Positions 8,838 to 19,195 of a stretch of 64,000 nt of DNA are shown here, piece by piece. The position numbers were made by a program, and so were the translations under genes. Source of the DNA: an uncultured Gammaproteobacteria bacterium (GTDB taxonomy: Bacteria > Pseudomonadota > Gammaproteobacteria > Pseudomonadales > UBA5518); NCBI GenBank assembly GCA_903928015.1, contig CAIYPF010000065.1, forward strand, positions 1 to 64,000, written 5' to 3'. Every line of letters starts with the position of its first letter. The first letter of the stretch is position 1. The notes below the pieces were generated by a model. The model had not been told where the DNA came from. It did not search any database and saw nothing but the letters and a program-made list of their open reading frames with translations.

Positions 8838-10224
8838 CCCGGGTCCTCGATGAGCTTTGAAACCATGACAGTTGGTCGTGCAGGCTGACGACGCTCCCGA
8901 CGATCGTGAGCGTGGGGCCACGGATGTCGGTATTCAGCAGCAAACCGGGCATGTCCCGAAGGGTGGACACCAGCACGCGCTGGCCGGGCAGCGTTCCTTG
9001 CTGTACCAGCGCGATCGGCGTGGCGGGATCGGCGCCGTGAGCTACGAGCCTCTCGCAGATCTGCGGCAGGCCCACGCGTCCCATGTAAAAGACCAGAGTC
9101 TCGCGGGGTTGCAGCAAAGCGGCCCAGTCGAGATCGACCGTGCCGTCGCGCAGGTGTCCGGCGATGAAGCGAACCGACTGCGCATGATCGCGATGCGTGA
9201 GCGGAATTCCCGCGTAGGCGGCGCAACCGTTGGCTGCGCTTATTCCCGGAACCACCTGGAAAGGAATCCCTTCGGCCGCAAGTTGCTCGATCTCCTCACC
9301 GCCGCGACCGAAAATGAACGGATCGCCGCCTTTGAGGCGCAGCACACGCTTGCCCTCACGGGCCAGATCCACCAGCAGCCGGTTGATATCGGGCTGCGGC
9401 AGCGTATGTTCGCCGCGTCGTTTGCCCACGTAGATGCGTTCGGCATCGCGCCGCACCAGATCCAGCACTGCATCGCTGACCAGCCTGTCGAAAAGAACCA
9501 CGTCTGCGCTTTGCATCAGTCGAAAGGCGCGGAACGTGAGCAGGTCCGGGTCACCCGGACCTGCTCCGACCAGGAAGACCTCTCCGCAGGAGGTGTCGGC
9601 CTCGAATTCCCGCGCCATGAGAGCGTCTGCAGCCACCTCGTCACCGGCAAGCACACGCTCGGCCACGGGACCGTCAACAAGACGCTCCCAGAGCCGAAGA
9701 CGCATCGCGGCATCCGGAACAGCGGCGCGGATGCGGGGCCTGCGCGCCCCGAGATATGCGGCCAGCCTGCCGACACCCTCCGGCATCAACGTCTCGAGTT
9801 GGGCACGTATGCGCCGCGCGAGCACGGGCGCACGTCCTCCGGTGGAAAAGGCTGCGATAACGGGGGAGCGATCAAGGATGCTTGGCAGGATGAAATCGCA
9901 GAGCTCAGGGACGTCGGCCACGTTCACCGGAATGCGCAGGGCACGGGCCGCAGCGCAAACAGCGAGGTCCACTTCCTCGATCCCGGTTGCAACGAGGACC
10001 AGCGACTGCGTCGCCAGATGCGTCTCGTGGAAGGGCTCAAGGCAGACGCTTCCGCCACTCGCGCGCGCCAGCTCGGCAAGCTCGGGGATTACCGCCGGCG
10101 CCACAACATGCAGCTGCGCACCGGCGCGCACGAGCAGTTCACTCTTGCGAAGCGCCACTTTGCCGCCGCCGACCACCACGACCGCACGATCGCGCAGCTG
10201 CATGAAGACCGGCAAATAGTCCAT
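8824..10224 (-). CDS. cysG: Sirohaem synthase (trifunctional CysG)
   Basis: The 466-residue protein converts uroporphyrinogen III to sirohaem. The N-terminal dehydrogenase/ferrochelatase half has the NAD motif [11 protein letters not shown] (17-27) and [17 protein letters not shown] near 124-140, around the Ser equivalent to the E. coli phosphorylation site. The methyltransferase half starts near 215 with [15 protein letters not shown] and includes [13 protein letters not shown] and VVPGISAA. Both halves are complete. Sirohaem is the cofactor of sulfite reductase, and a sulfite reductase haemoprotein gene lies at 35345. It follows serS by nine bases and precedes gor with an overlap. Confidence 0.96.
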   Translation of the reverse strand: MDYLPVFMQLRDRAVVVVGGGKVALRKSELLVRAGAQLHVVAPAVIPELAELARASGGSVCLEPFHETHLATQSLVLVATGIEEVDLAVCAAARALRIPVNVADVPELCDFILPSILDRSPVIAAFSTGGRAPVLARRIRAQLETLMPEGVGRLAAYLGARRPRIRAAVPDAAMRLRLWERLVDGPVAERVLAGDEVAADALMAREFEADTSCGEVFLVGAGPGDPDLLTFRAFRLMQSADVVLFDRLVSDAVLDLVRRDAERIYVGKRRGEHTLPQPDINRLLVDLAREGKRVLRLKGGDPFIFGRGGEEIEQLAAEGIPFQVVPGISAANGCAAYAGIPLTHRDHAQSVRFIAGHLRDGTVDLDWAALLQPRETLVFYMGRVGLPQICERLVAHGADPATPIALVQQGTLPGQRVLVSTLRDMPGLLLNTDIRGPTLTIVGSVVSLHDQLSWFQSSSRTRDDGI

Positions 10225-10233
10225 TCGATTGCG

Positions 10234-11532
10234 TCAGCCTGGCGCGAGAATCCGCTCCTGACCGCCCATGAACGGCCTGAGCGCGAGCGGCAACACCACG
10301 CTTCCATCGGACTGCTGCCCGTTCTCGAGCACAGCAATCATTGTCCGTCCGACAGCAAGCCCGGAGCCGTTCAGTGTGTGCAGCAACTCGGGCTTCCCGC
10401 TCAGCGGATTACGGAAACGCGCCAGCATCCTGCGGGCCTGGAAGTCGCCCATGTTCGAGCACGAGGAGATTTCCCTGTAGCGACCCTGACCGGGTAACCA
10501 GACCTCGAGATCGTAGGTTTTGCGCGAAGCAAAGCCCATGTCTCCACCGCACAGAAGCACTTTCCTGTACGGGAGTTCGAGCTGACGCAACACCGCCTCG
10601 GCATGGCCTGTGAGTTCCTCAAGCGCTGCATCCGAATCCTCGGGCCGCACCAGTTGCACCAGCTCGACTTTCTCGAACTGATGCTGCCGGATCATCCCTC
10701 TCTGGTCACGTCCGTAACTGCCCGCCTCGCTGCGGAAGCACGGGGTGTGGCTCACCATGCGGACGGGAAGCAGGCCTGCATTGTCCAGGATGGTGTCACG
10801 CGCGAGGTTGGTGACCGGGACTTCGGCGGTGGGAATCAGGTAGTAGCCCTGCTCCCCGTCCAGGCGGAACAGGTCCTCGGCGAACTTGGGCAACTGACCC
10901 GTTCCGAAGGCGGACGCCGTGTTCACCATGTAGGGAACGTAGACTTCCTCGTAACCGTGCTCGCGGGTGTGCAGATCCAACATGAACTGCCCGAGCGCGC
11001 GGTGCAGCCTGGCGAGCTCGCCACGGAGCACGACGAAACGCGCGCCGGTGAGTTTGGCCGCCGCATCGAAATCCATCGCCGAACGCCGCTCACCGAGCGC
11101 AACGTGGTCCTGCGGCGTGAAATCGAGCTCGCGTGGCGCACCCCAGCGCAGCACCTCCTGGTTCTGCTCTTCGCCTTCTCCATCGGGCACTTCGGGTGCC
11201 GGTGGATTGGGAATGGCGGCGAGGAAGGCATCGAGCGCGGAATGAAGCGCGTCGTTCTCTTGTGCAAGCGCGTCGAGGCGGGCGTTGATGTCGGCGATCT
11301 CGCGCCCCGCCTGCGCCTTGGCGTCTTCTACCGGAATCCCTTCACGCACCAGGTCCCCGATCCGCCGGGATGCTCGGTTGCGCGCGGCCTGGAGTTCCTG
11401 CGTCTCGACATCGAGTCGCTTCCGTGCATCCTCGAGTTCGCGATAACGCGGCGTATCGAGAACAAAACGTTTGCGTGCCAGTTCGCGGGCACAGCCCTCG
11501 GCATCACCGCGCAGCCACTTCACATCGATCAT
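10234..11532 (-). CDS. serS: Seryl-tRNA synthetase
   Basis: This 432-residue class II synthetase charges tRNA(Ser). The N-terminal third is the antiparallel coiled-coil arm that grips the tRNA long variable arm. The catalytic core shows TAEVPVTNL, motif 2 around [14 protein letters not shown], and motif 3 around [16 protein letters not shown]. The ATG at 11532 is chosen over one at 11619 because GGAGG lies eight bases upstream and MIDVKWLR is the usual SerS start. It sits in the crcB-serS-cysG-gor string on the minus strand. Confidence 0.97.
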   Translation of the reverse strand: MIDVKWLRGDAEGCARELARKRFVLDTPRYRELEDARKRLDVETQELQAARNRASRRIGDLVREGIPVEDAKAQAGREIADINARLDALAQENDALHSALDAFLAAIPNPPAPEVPDGEGEEQNQEVLRWGAPRELDFTPQDHVALGERRSAMDFDAAAKLTGARFVVLRGELARLHRALGQFMLDLHTREHGYEEVYVPYMVNTASAFGTGQLPKFAEDLFRLDGEQGYYLIPTAEVPVTNLARDTILDNAGLLPVRMVSHTPCFRSEAGSYGRDQRGMIRQHQFEKVELVQLVRPEDSDAALEELTGHAEAVLRQLELPYRKVLLCGGDMGFASRKTYDLEVWLPGQGRYREISSCSNMGDFQARRMLARFRNPLSGKPELLHTLNGSGLAVGRTMIAVLENGQQSDGSVVLPLALRPFMGGQERILAPG

Positions 11533-11545
11533 CGGTCTTGCCTCC

Positions 11546-11932
11546 TCAGCCGCTCGCGGCCATGCGCGCGAGCCAGATTCCACACCAGGCCCCGCCCACG
11601 CAGAGCAGGACACTGCCAATCACATAGGCCAGCGCATCCGGGGCGCGGCCACTCTCCAGAAGGGTCACGGTCTCGAGAGAAAATGTCGAGAACGTGGTGA
11701 ATGCTCCAAGGAATCCGACCATCGCGATACTGCGCCAATCGGGGTGCAGGATCCCTCGTTCTGCAATCAGGACATACAGCACGCCGATCGCGATGGAGCC
11801 GACTGCATTGATGCCCAGCGTCCCGAAGGGAAATCGCGCGCCCCAGAAAGACTGGGCCAGATGTGAGAGCGCGAAGCGGGCGAGAGCACCCAGTGCGCCG
11901 CCTGCCGCCACAAACAGCACCTGACGCATCAT
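11546..11932 (-). CDS. crcB: Fluoride ion channel CrcB/Fluc
   Basis: This 128-residue, four-helix inner-membrane protein forms a dual-topology dimeric fluoride channel that removes toxic fluoride. Family hallmarks are [13 protein letters not shown] near the N-terminus, [10 protein letters not shown] with the pore Asn, and [13 protein letters not shown] with the Phe-box and central Na-site region. Its ATG overlaps the rarA stop (ATGA), so translation is coupled. No fluoride riboswitch is visible, as the gene lies inside an operon. Confidence 0.95.
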   Translation of the reverse strand: MMRQVLFVAAGGALGALARFALSHLAQSFWGARFPFGTLGINAVGSIAIGVLYVLIAERGILHPDWRSIAMVGFLGAFTTFSTFSLETVTLLESGRAPDALAYVIGSVLLCVGGAWCGIWLARMAASG

Positions 11933-13263
11933 GTGCGCTTCCCCCGCGGATAGCGCTGCAACGCGCTGGCAGCATCACGTTCGCGCAAGCTGCGGAGTTT
12001 CTCGGCGATCTGTTTTTCGAGCCCGCGGTCCACCGGATGGTAGAAGCGCTTCTCCGCCAGCTCAGGCGGAAAATAATTCTCGCCAGCGGCATGCCCCTCA
12101 GGTTCGTCGTGGGCGTAGCGGTACTCGGCACCATGCCCCAACGACTTCATGAGCGCGGTGGGAGCGTTTCGCAGGTGAAGCGGCACCTCGACGCTGCCGC
12201 CCGCCTCCACCTCGGCACGGGCGGCCTTCCACGCCACATACACGGCATTGCTCTTGGCGGCGCACGCGAGATACGCCACAGCCTGCGCGATCGCCAGTTC
12301 ACCTTCGGGACTGCCAAGCCGCTCCTGCGTATCCCAGGCGTCAAGCGCTATGGACAGGGCTCGCGGGTCGGCGTTGCCGATATCCTCCGCGGCCATGCGA
12401 ACCACCCGGCGTGCGACATACAGCGGGTCACAGCCGCCATCGAGCATCCGCGCGAGCCAGTAGAGCGCTGCATCCGGCGAACTGCCACGCACAGCCTTGT
12501 GCAGCGCGCTGATCTGGTCATGGAAAACATCGCCGCCCTTGTCGAAGCGACGCGCATCGCCACCAAAGAGCTCGGCCAGCGCGGCGTCATCTATCACTCC
12601 GTCCCGGGCGAGATCCGCCGCCACCTCGAGAAGGTTGAGGGAGCGCCGGGCATCGCCGTCTGCGGCACGTGCGAGGCGCAGCAAGGACTCATCGTCGATG
12701 CTCAACAGCCTGTCGGCGAGCAGGCCGTCGGCTGACAGCGCGCGGCGCAACACCCTGGCGATATCCACCTCTGTCAGCGAACGCAGTTTGTACACCCGTG
12801 CGCGGGACAGCAGGGCGCTGTTCAATTCGAAGGACGGGTTTTCGGTGGTGGCGCCGACAAACACCACCGTGCCGTCTTCAACGTAGGGCAGGAAAGCGTC
12901 CTGCTGCCCCTTGTTGAACCGGTGTACCTCGTCGACGAAGAGAATGTTGCGACGCCCGCTCGCACGGCGCTCCGCCTGTGCGGCCTCGACCGCCGCGCGA
13001 ATGTCTTTCACTCCCCCAAGCACCGCGGAAATCGACTGGAAGTGCGCGTTGGTGGTCTCGGCCAGCATGCGTGCAAGGGATGTCTTGCCGACGCCAGGCG
13101 GCCCCCACAGGATCATGGAGTGCAGGGAACCGCTGCGAACGGCACGCCCCAGAGGCGTCTCCGGCCCGAGGATGTGCTCCTGCCCGATGAAATCCTCGAT
13201 GCTCCGCGGTCGCATGCGCGCGGCAAGCGGCACGTACGCCGGGGACGTGGCGGATTCATTCAT
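11929..13263 (-). CDS. rarA: Replication-associated recombination ATPase RarA (MgsA)
   Basis: This 444-residue AAA+ ATPase is a homologue of eukaryotic WRNIP1/Mgs1 and acts at stalled replication forks. Walker A is GPPGVGKT (54-61) and Walker B is FVDEVH with DEVH at 111-114; sensor motifs and the MgsA C-terminal tetramerisation domain follow. The length matches the family. It overlaps lolA by eight bases upstream and crcB by four downstream, the lolA-rarA order that is common in gammaproteobacteria. Confidence 0.96.
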   Translation of the reverse strand: MNESATSPAYVPLAARMRPRSIEDFIGQEHILGPETPLGRAVRSGSLHSMILWGPPGVGKTSLARMLAETTNAHFQSISAVLGGVKDIRAAVEAAQAERRASGRRNILFVDEVHRFNKGQQDAFLPYVEDGTVVFVGATTENPSFELNSALLSRARVYKLRSLTEVDIARVLRRALSADGLLADRLLSIDDESLLRLARAADGDARRSLNLLEVAADLARDGVIDDAALAELFGGDARRFDKGGDVFHDQISALHKAVRGSSPDAALYWLARMLDGGCDPLYVARRVVRMAAEDIGNADPRALSIALDAWDTQERLGSPEGELAIAQAVAYLACAAKSNAVYVAWKAARAEVEAGGSVEVPLHLRNAPTALMKSLGHGAEYRYAHDEPEGHAAGENYFPPELAEKRFYHPVDRGLEKQIAEKLRSLRERDAASALQRYPRGKRT

Positions 13264-13879
13264 CGCGGATTTCGTCTACCCCATCCGGGGCACGGAACGA
13301 GAATCGCGAAGGGTCGACCACAGCAACCGCGCGCACATCCGAAAAAGAGACCTCGGTGCGCTGCCCGAGACCATCTGTGATCTCCAGTCGCTCGAGACGT
13401 CCCTCGCGGAACTGCAGGGCAAGGCGAGAGAAAGGACTGCCATCGGCGCGCGGCAGCAGTTCGAAACGCTCGGCTGCAGCATCGTCGTGCGAGGTCTCTA
13501 TGCGATAGAGCTTGTCGACGGAAGCCACATCCCCCGCGAGCAGCATCGAGGGCACCTGGTCCGCGCGCTTGTCGAGCGGACGCACGACGACTTGCGCGAG
13601 ATCAGGGTCGTACTGCCAGACGGTCGTGCCATCAGAGACGACCAGTTGTTCAAAGGGAGGAGATGTTTCCCAGCGGAAGCGGCCGGGGTGAGCGAGGAGG
13701 ACACGACCCGAGGACTCCTGTATCAGGACGCCCTTTTCGTCTTTCAGTTGCTGGTTGAACCGGCCCTCGATGCTGCGCATCCCCCCGAGAAGTTCACCGA
13801 GACGCGCCACCGCCGCATCATCGGCGAGAGCGGGGAGGCCAAGCAGGCAGAGTACGGCGACAAACAGAGCACGCGACAC
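13256..13879 (-). CDS. lolA: Outer-membrane lipoprotein carrier LolA
   Basis: The 207-residue periplasmic chaperone shuttles lipoproteins from LolCDE to LolB. A signal peptide spans 1-19 (ending LPALA). The mature part shows the LolA beta-barrel pattern, including the IEGRFNQQLKDEKG strand, GRFRWETSPPFEQLVVSDG and a C-terminal LEITDGLGQRTEVSFSDV segment. It lies between ftsK (24 bases upstream) and rarA (overlap). Confidence 0.95.
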   Translation of the reverse strand: MSRALFVAVLCLLGLPALADDAAVARLGELLGGMRSIEGRFNQQLKDEKGVLIQESSGRVLLAHPGRFRWETSPPFEQLVVSDGTTVWQYDPDLAQVVVRPLDKRADQVPSMLLAGDVASVDKLYRIETSHDDAAAERFELLPRADGSPFSRLALQFREGRLERLEITDGLGQRTEVSFSDVRAVAVVDPSRFSFRAPDGVDEIRDE

Positions 13880-13903
13880 GGCAGCAGCACCTGTGGTGAG
13901 CCC

Positions 13904-16312
13904 TCAGCCGGACGGCGGGGGCGGTGCCAGGACCTCACGGCCGCCGTTGCTGTTCATGGCGCTGACGACACCGGCGGCCTCCATGGCCTCGATCATCCGG
14001 GCGGCGCGATTGTAGCCGATGCGAAGTTTGCGCTGCACCGCGGAGATGGATGCCTTCCGGCTTTCCGTGACAAAGCGAACGGCCTCGTCGTAGAGCCCGT
14101 CGCCCTCGGGATCCTCTTCTCCCGATGCCTCGCCAGGAAGCAGGCCGGAAGGCGAACTGCTGCCCTCCTCGAGAATGCCGGGCAGATAATTGGGGCCGCC
14201 GCTTTGCTGGCGCAACTCGGCAACCACACGGTGTACCTCGGCATCAGAGACGAAGGCGCCGTGGACCCGGATCGGCACACCGCTGCCCGGCGGCAGATAG
14301 AGCATGTCCCCGTGTCCGAGCAGTTGCTCGGCCCCACCCTGATCGAGGATGGTCCGGGAGTCGATCTTCGAGGACACCTGAAACGCCATGCGGGTCGGAA
14401 TGTTGGCCTTGATGAGGCCGGTGATAACGTCGACCGATGGCCTCTGCGTGGCGAGAATGAGGTGTATCCCTGCGGCCCGGGCCTTCTGGGCGATACGCGC
14501 GATCAATTCCTCCACCTTTTTGCCGACGATCATCATCATGTCGGCAAATTCGTCGATCACCACGACGATGGCAGGGAGCGTTTCGAGTGAGGGTGCCACC
14601 TGCTCGTCTTCGGGCACGAAGACGGTGGGCTCGGGCTTCCAGAAAGGATCGAGTATCGGACTTCCGGCTTCCTTCGCGTCAGTGATCTTCCTGTTGAAAC
14701 CGGCGAGATTACGCACCCCCATGGCGGCCATCAGCTTGTAGCGCCGCTCCATCTCGGCAACGCACCAGCGCAGCCCGTTCGCCGCGTCCTTCATGTCGGT
14801 TATCACGGGCGTGAGCAGGTGCGGGATGCCTTCGTAGACAGAAAGCTCGAGCATCTTGGGGTCGACCATGATGAGGCGCACGTCCTCGGCCGTCGATTTG
14901 TACAACAGGCTGAGAAGCATGGCATTCACGCCCACGGACTTGCCCGAGCCAGTGGTGCCGGCGACAAGCAGGTGAGGCATCCGCGCCAGGTCGACGACCA
15001 TGGGTTCGCCGGAGATGTCGTAGCCGAGCGCAAGCGAGAGCGGCGAACGCGATGCTTCGTAGGCCCGCGAGGCGAGCACATCGCCAAGCAACACCGTCTC
15101 GCGGTCCTCGTTCGGAATCTCGATCCCCACAACCGACTTGCCCGGGATGACCTCGACCACACGGACGCTCACCACCGCGAGCGATCGCGCAAGGTCCTTC
15201 ACCAGATTGCTGATGCGGCTGACCTTCACGCCAGCGGCAGGCTGTATCTCGAAACGCGTGATCACAGGGCCGGGAAGGACCGATACGACCTTGGCTTCGA
15301 TCCCGAAATCCGCGAGCTTTATCTCGAGCAATCGCGAAAGCCCTTCAAGCGCCTCCGCCGAATAACCACGTCGCTGGGATTTGTCAGCCATATCGAGCAG
15401 TGCAAGAGGAGGCAGCCCGCCTGCTCCCGCGGGAGGCGTGAACAGAGCACCCTGCTTTTCCCTCAGCACGCGCTCGCCGGGTTCCTTGCGCTTGATGGCA
15501 GCGACCCGGATCACAGGCTCCTCGACCTCGGACGGGAGTGCCTGCGGAGTGGCCTCGTCCAACTGGGGCTCGCGTCGGATGCGCCGCTTGCGCTCGGGTT
15601 CTTCTGCCTGCACCACTCTCACGACGGGGCTGCGGACAAAACCGGGCTCTGCTTGACGCTGTTGGCGGCGCTCCTCGAGTTGCGCGAGCAGCCATACCCG
15701 GGCCCGCCCCAACCAGACTAGCGTGTGCTCGCCCGTCCGCTCTGCGAGCCAGACCCAGGAGAGGTCGGTGAAGATCGTGAGCCCGAACAACATGAGAGCC
15801 ACGAGCAAGACTTCGCTTCCGGCCAGGCCAAATGCATCACTGCAGACCGAGGCAAGCGTCTCACCCAGCATCCCGCCGATGCCGAAGGGCAACAGCGAAC
15901 CCTCACTGCCCCGGATGGCCAGAATGCCGGTTGCCGCAAGCACAACGAGGGAGCAGCCCACTCCGCGGATCGAGATCACAAGCCAATCGATCTCGAAGGG
16001 TTCCTCGCGATCCCGAAGCAGCACCCAGGCACGAAATGCGAGAAGCACGGGAAGCAGGTACGACACGTAGCCGAAAAGCGAAAGCAGGACATCCGCGACC
16101 CAGGCACCTGTGGCGCCCCCGGCGTTGACGGTAGCGGCTCCGGCGCCAGTGGAGGACCAGCCCGGATCACTTAGGCTGAAGGTGCTGATGGCAAGCAACA
16201 GATAGGCTGCAAGAGCCACCAAGCCGATCACCACCCCTTCACGCATCCCGTGCTGCAGGGCCGTGGGCCCGCTGCGGGTCTGGATCAGTGATGCACCTCG
16301 CGTTCTCGACAC
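13904..16312 (-). CDS. ftsK: DNA translocase FtsK
   Basis: This septal translocase pumps chromosomal DNA to dif and activates XerCD. Counting from the GTG at 16312 the protein is 802 residues: four membrane helices near 26-46, 71-98, 110-133 and 164-190, a short charged linker to about 300, then the RecA-like motor with Walker A GTTGSGKS at 452-459 and [12 protein letters not shown] as Walker B. The winged-helix gamma domain that reads KOPS sequences occupies the last 70 residues. The linker is much shorter than in E. coli and like that of Pseudomonas. A GGAG nine bases before the GTG supports this start; an ATG at 16246 is the alternative. Open frame above the GTG shows no FtsK-like sequence. 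Confidence 0.93.
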   Translation of the reverse strand: MSRTRGASLIQTRSGPTALQHGMREGVVIGLVALAAYLLLAISTFSLSDPGWSSTGAGAATVNAGGATGAWVADVLLSLFGYVSYLLPVLLAFRAWVLLRDREEPFEIDWLVISIRGVGCSLVVLAATGILAIRGSEGSLLPFGIGGMLGETLASVCSDAFGLAGSEVLLVALMLFGLTIFTDLSWVWLAERTGEHTLVWLGRARVWLLAQLEERRQQRQAEPGFVRSPVVRVVQAEEPERKRRIRREPQLDEATPQALPSEVEEPVIRVAAIKRKEPGERVLREKQGALFTPPAGAGGLPPLALLDMADKSQRRGYSAEALEGLSRLLEIKLADFGIEAKVVSVLPGPVITRFEIQPAAGVKVSRISNLVKDLARSLAVVSVRVVEVIPGKSVVGIEIPNEDRETVLLGDVLASRAYEASRSPLSLALGYDISGEPMVVDLARMPHLLVAGTTGSGKSVGVNAMLLSLLYKSTAEDVRLIMVDPKMLELSVYEGIPHLLTPVITDMKDAANGLRWCVAEMERRYKLMAAMGVRNLAGFNRKITDAKEAGSPILDPFWKPEPTVFVPEDEQVAPSLETLPAIVVVIDEFADMMMIVGKKVEELIARIAQKARAAGIHLILATQRPSVDVITGLIKANIPTRMAFQVSSKIDSRTILDQGGAEQLLGHGDMLYLPPGSGVPIRVHGAFVSDAEVHRVVAELRQQSGGPNYLPGILEEGSSSPSGLLPGEASGEEDPEGDGLYDEAVRFVTESRKASISAVQRKLRIGYNRAARMIEAMEAAGVVSAMNSNGGREVLAPPPPSG

Positions 16313-16339
16313 GCCGTACTGCTCCGGAGGGGTGATTGA

Positions 16340-17407
<1,068 letters not shown>

Positions 17408-17422
17408 CGGGGCCTGTGCTGC

Positions 17423-18148
17423 GTGCGCCGTCTGAGCGTGCTGGGTGCTGACCCAGAGTCCTTCCCGCCGCTCGAAGAAGCCCTGCACGAGCCGAACGGA
17501 CTGTTGGCCATAGGCGGTGACCTCTCGGTGTCGCGGCTCAGGGCTGCGTACCGTCTGGGGATTTTCCCGTGGTTCGAGGAACCCGACCACATTCTCTGGT
17601 GGTCGCCTGAGCCTCGGGCAGTGATCTTTCCAGACGAACTTCATTTGTCGCGGAGCCTGCGCAAGCGCCTGAGGCAGGGGCCGTTCCGCGTGACTGCAGA
17701 CAGCGCCTTCGAGGCCGTCATGAGTGGCTGCGCCCAGTTGCGCGCGGGCAGCGGGGGCACATGGATCGGTTCGCGGATGCAACTGGCCTATTCAGCGCTT
17801 CATCGCGCCGGTCTCGCACATTCCATCGAGGTATGGGACGGCTGCGAACTCGTGGGGGGGCTCTACGGCGTAGCGCTCGGGAAGGTGTTTTTCGGGGAGT
17901 CGATGTTCGCCCGCGCGCCTGATGCATCCAAAATCGGCTTCGCCCACCTTGCCGCACAACTGCGCGAGTGGGACTTCGCCATCATCGACTGCCAGCAGGA
18001 CACCGAGCACATGAGGCGCTTCGGATCACGCTGCATTGCGAGGTCGGTGTTTCGGGATATATTAGCCGCCAACATCGACCTGCCGGGCGCCCCCTCGCCT
18101 TGGCATATAGAGCGGAGCGCAGACGACGAGGCATGGGTAACCCGGTGA
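17423..18148 (+). CDS. aat: Leucyl/phenylalanyl-tRNA-protein transferase
   Basis: This 241-residue cytosolic enzyme adds Leu or Phe from tRNA to proteins with N-terminal Lys or Arg, creating primary N-degrons. Family signatures include PNGLLAIGGDLS, YRLGIFPWF, ILWWSPEPRAV, GGLYGVALGKVFFGESMF and FAIIDCQQDTEHMRRFGS. A GTG at 17423 is the only start that keeps the whole family N-terminus. It overlaps bpt by 16 bases. The downstream clpA and clpS make the matching degradation machine. Confidence 0.96.
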   Translation: MRRLSVLGADPESFPPLEEALHEPNGLLAIGGDLSVSRLRAAYRLGIFPWFEEPDHILWWSPEPRAVIFPDELHLSRSLRKRLRQGPFRVTADSAFEAVMSGCAQLRAGSGGTWIGSRMQLAYSALHRAGLAHSIEVWDGCELVGGLYGVALGKVFFGESMFARAPDASKIGFAHLAAQLREWDFAIIDCQQDTEHMRRFGSRCIARSVFRDILAANIDLPGAPSPWHIERSADDEAWVTR

Positions 18149-18852
18149 CCTTGCTGGCGAACGTGCGAGTTTTCGCCACCTACCCGCACAACTGCAGCTA
18201 TCTGCCAGGCGAGCAGGCCACAACCCTGTTCGTGGATCCGAGCACTCCTCTGGATGCCCGTATCTACAGCCAGTTGTCTTACATCGGGTTCCGGCGCAGC
18301 GGCCCACATCTGTACCGTCCGCATTGCGCAGCCTGCAACGCCTGCGTTCCGGCGCGAGTGCCGGTCGCCAGCTTCAGCGCCAACCGTAGCCAGCGCCGTA
18401 TCCTTGCCCGCAACCAGGACCTGCGTATAGATGTCGTCGAGGACATTTCCTCGGACGAGCATTTCGGACTCTACAGCCGTTACATCTGCGGACGTCACAG
18501 CGACGGCGATATGTACCCTCCGGATCGGGAGCAGTTCAACTCCTTCCTCACGCGCGAATGGGGCACGACGCAATTCGTCGAGTTCCGTGATGGCGAATGT
18601 CTGATCGCCGTGGCGGTGCTGGACCGCCTGGAGAACGGTGTCTCGGCCATCTACACCTTCTACGAGCCCGACGCGTCTGCGCGAAGCCTGGGCAGTTTCG
18701 TGATCCTCTGGCAGATCGGCCTGGCCCGCGATCTCGGGCTCCCCGCTGTCTACCTCGGCTACTGGATCCGCAACTGCAGAAAGATGAACTACAAGACGCG
18801 CTTCAGGCCCATAGAGCTTCTCACCAACGGACATTGGATCCGCGTCGACTGA
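18133..18852 (+). CDS. bpt: Aspartate/glutamate leucyltransferase (Bpt, ATE-like)
   Basis: The 239-residue enzyme transfers Leu from tRNA to proteins with N-terminal Asp or Glu, extending the bacterial N-degron pathway. The family's cysteines are visible: C21 in ATYPHNCSYLPG and the cluster C65AAC68NAC71 near the N-terminus, followed by the GNAT-like acyltransferase core ending in YLGYWIRNCRKMNYKTRF. The ATG at 18133 lies within the end of aat; a GTG twelve bases later is possible but loses nothing recognisable. E. coli lacks this gene, while Vibrio and Pseudomonas have it. Confidence 0.95.
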   Translation: MGNPVTLLANVRVFATYPHNCSYLPGEQATTLFVDPSTPLDARIYSQLSYIGFRRSGPHLYRPHCAACNACVPARVPVASFSANRSQRRILARNQDLRIDVVEDISSDEHFGLYSRYICGRHSDGDMYPPDREQFNSFLTREWGTTQFVEFRDGECLIAVAVLDRLENGVSAIYTFYEPDASARSLGSFVILWQIGLARDLGLPAVYLGYWIRNCRKMNYKTRFRPIELLTNGHWIRVD

Positions 18853-18934
18853 TAAGCGGCAATCTTTGCCCTTCCTATTTGCCGTCGCGATAGGGCAGAA
18901 TCCGGCCCGCCCGTAACAGCAAGAGTGAGGCCGG

Positions 18935-19153
18935 ATGGCGAAGGAAGACGTTCTCGAGATGGATGGCGAGGTGGTCGACACCCTGCCCAACACGACGTTC
19001 AAGGTTCGCCTCGAGAACGGGCATGTGGTGATCGCCCACATCAGCGGCAAGATGCGCAAGCACTACATCCGCATCCTCACCGGCGACAAGGTCAAGGTCG
19101 AACTTACCCCCTATGACCTGAGCAAAGGTCGCATCACCTTCCGCGAACGCTGA
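18935..19153 (+). CDS. infA: Translation initiation factor IF-1
   Basis: This 72-residue OB-fold protein occupies the ribosomal A site during initiation. The sequence [20 protein letters not shown], with [17 protein letters not shown] and the ending KGRITFRER, is diagnostic. A purine-rich ribosome site (GAGTGAGG) precedes the ATG. It stands alone in an 80-base gap after bpt and ends just before a perfect palindrome facing clpA. Confidence 0.98.
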   Translation: MAKEDVLEMDGEVVDTLPNTTFKVRLENGHVVIAHISGKMRKHYIRILTGDKVKVELTPYDLSKGRITFRER

Positions 19154-19163
19154 TTCCCTTCCG

Positions 19164-19188
19164 GAAAATGGGGTCAGGCCCCATTTTC
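19164..19188. terminator. Perfect 10-bp inverted repeat between infA and clpA (bidirectional terminator or REP-like element)
   Basis: The arms GAAAATGGGG (19164-19173) and CCCCATTTTC (19179-19188) are perfectly complementary around the 5-base loop TCAGG. The element sits between the convergent stops of infA and clpA, where its A-rich and T-rich edges let it act as a terminator in both directions. The core GGGGTCAGGCCCC also resembles the palindromic repeats mobilised by REP-associated (RAYT) transposases. Only this copy was noticed in the window. Confidence 0.75.
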
Positions 19189-19195
19189 AAGGCGC

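Noticed and set aside
8872-10497. 541-codon plus-strand frame opposite cysG
   Set aside because: A high-GC antisense shadow; the CysG protein on the other strand is complete.
12911-14590. 559-codon plus-strand frame across rarA, lolA and ftsK
   Set aside because: It crosses three real genes on the other strand and encodes nothing recognisable.
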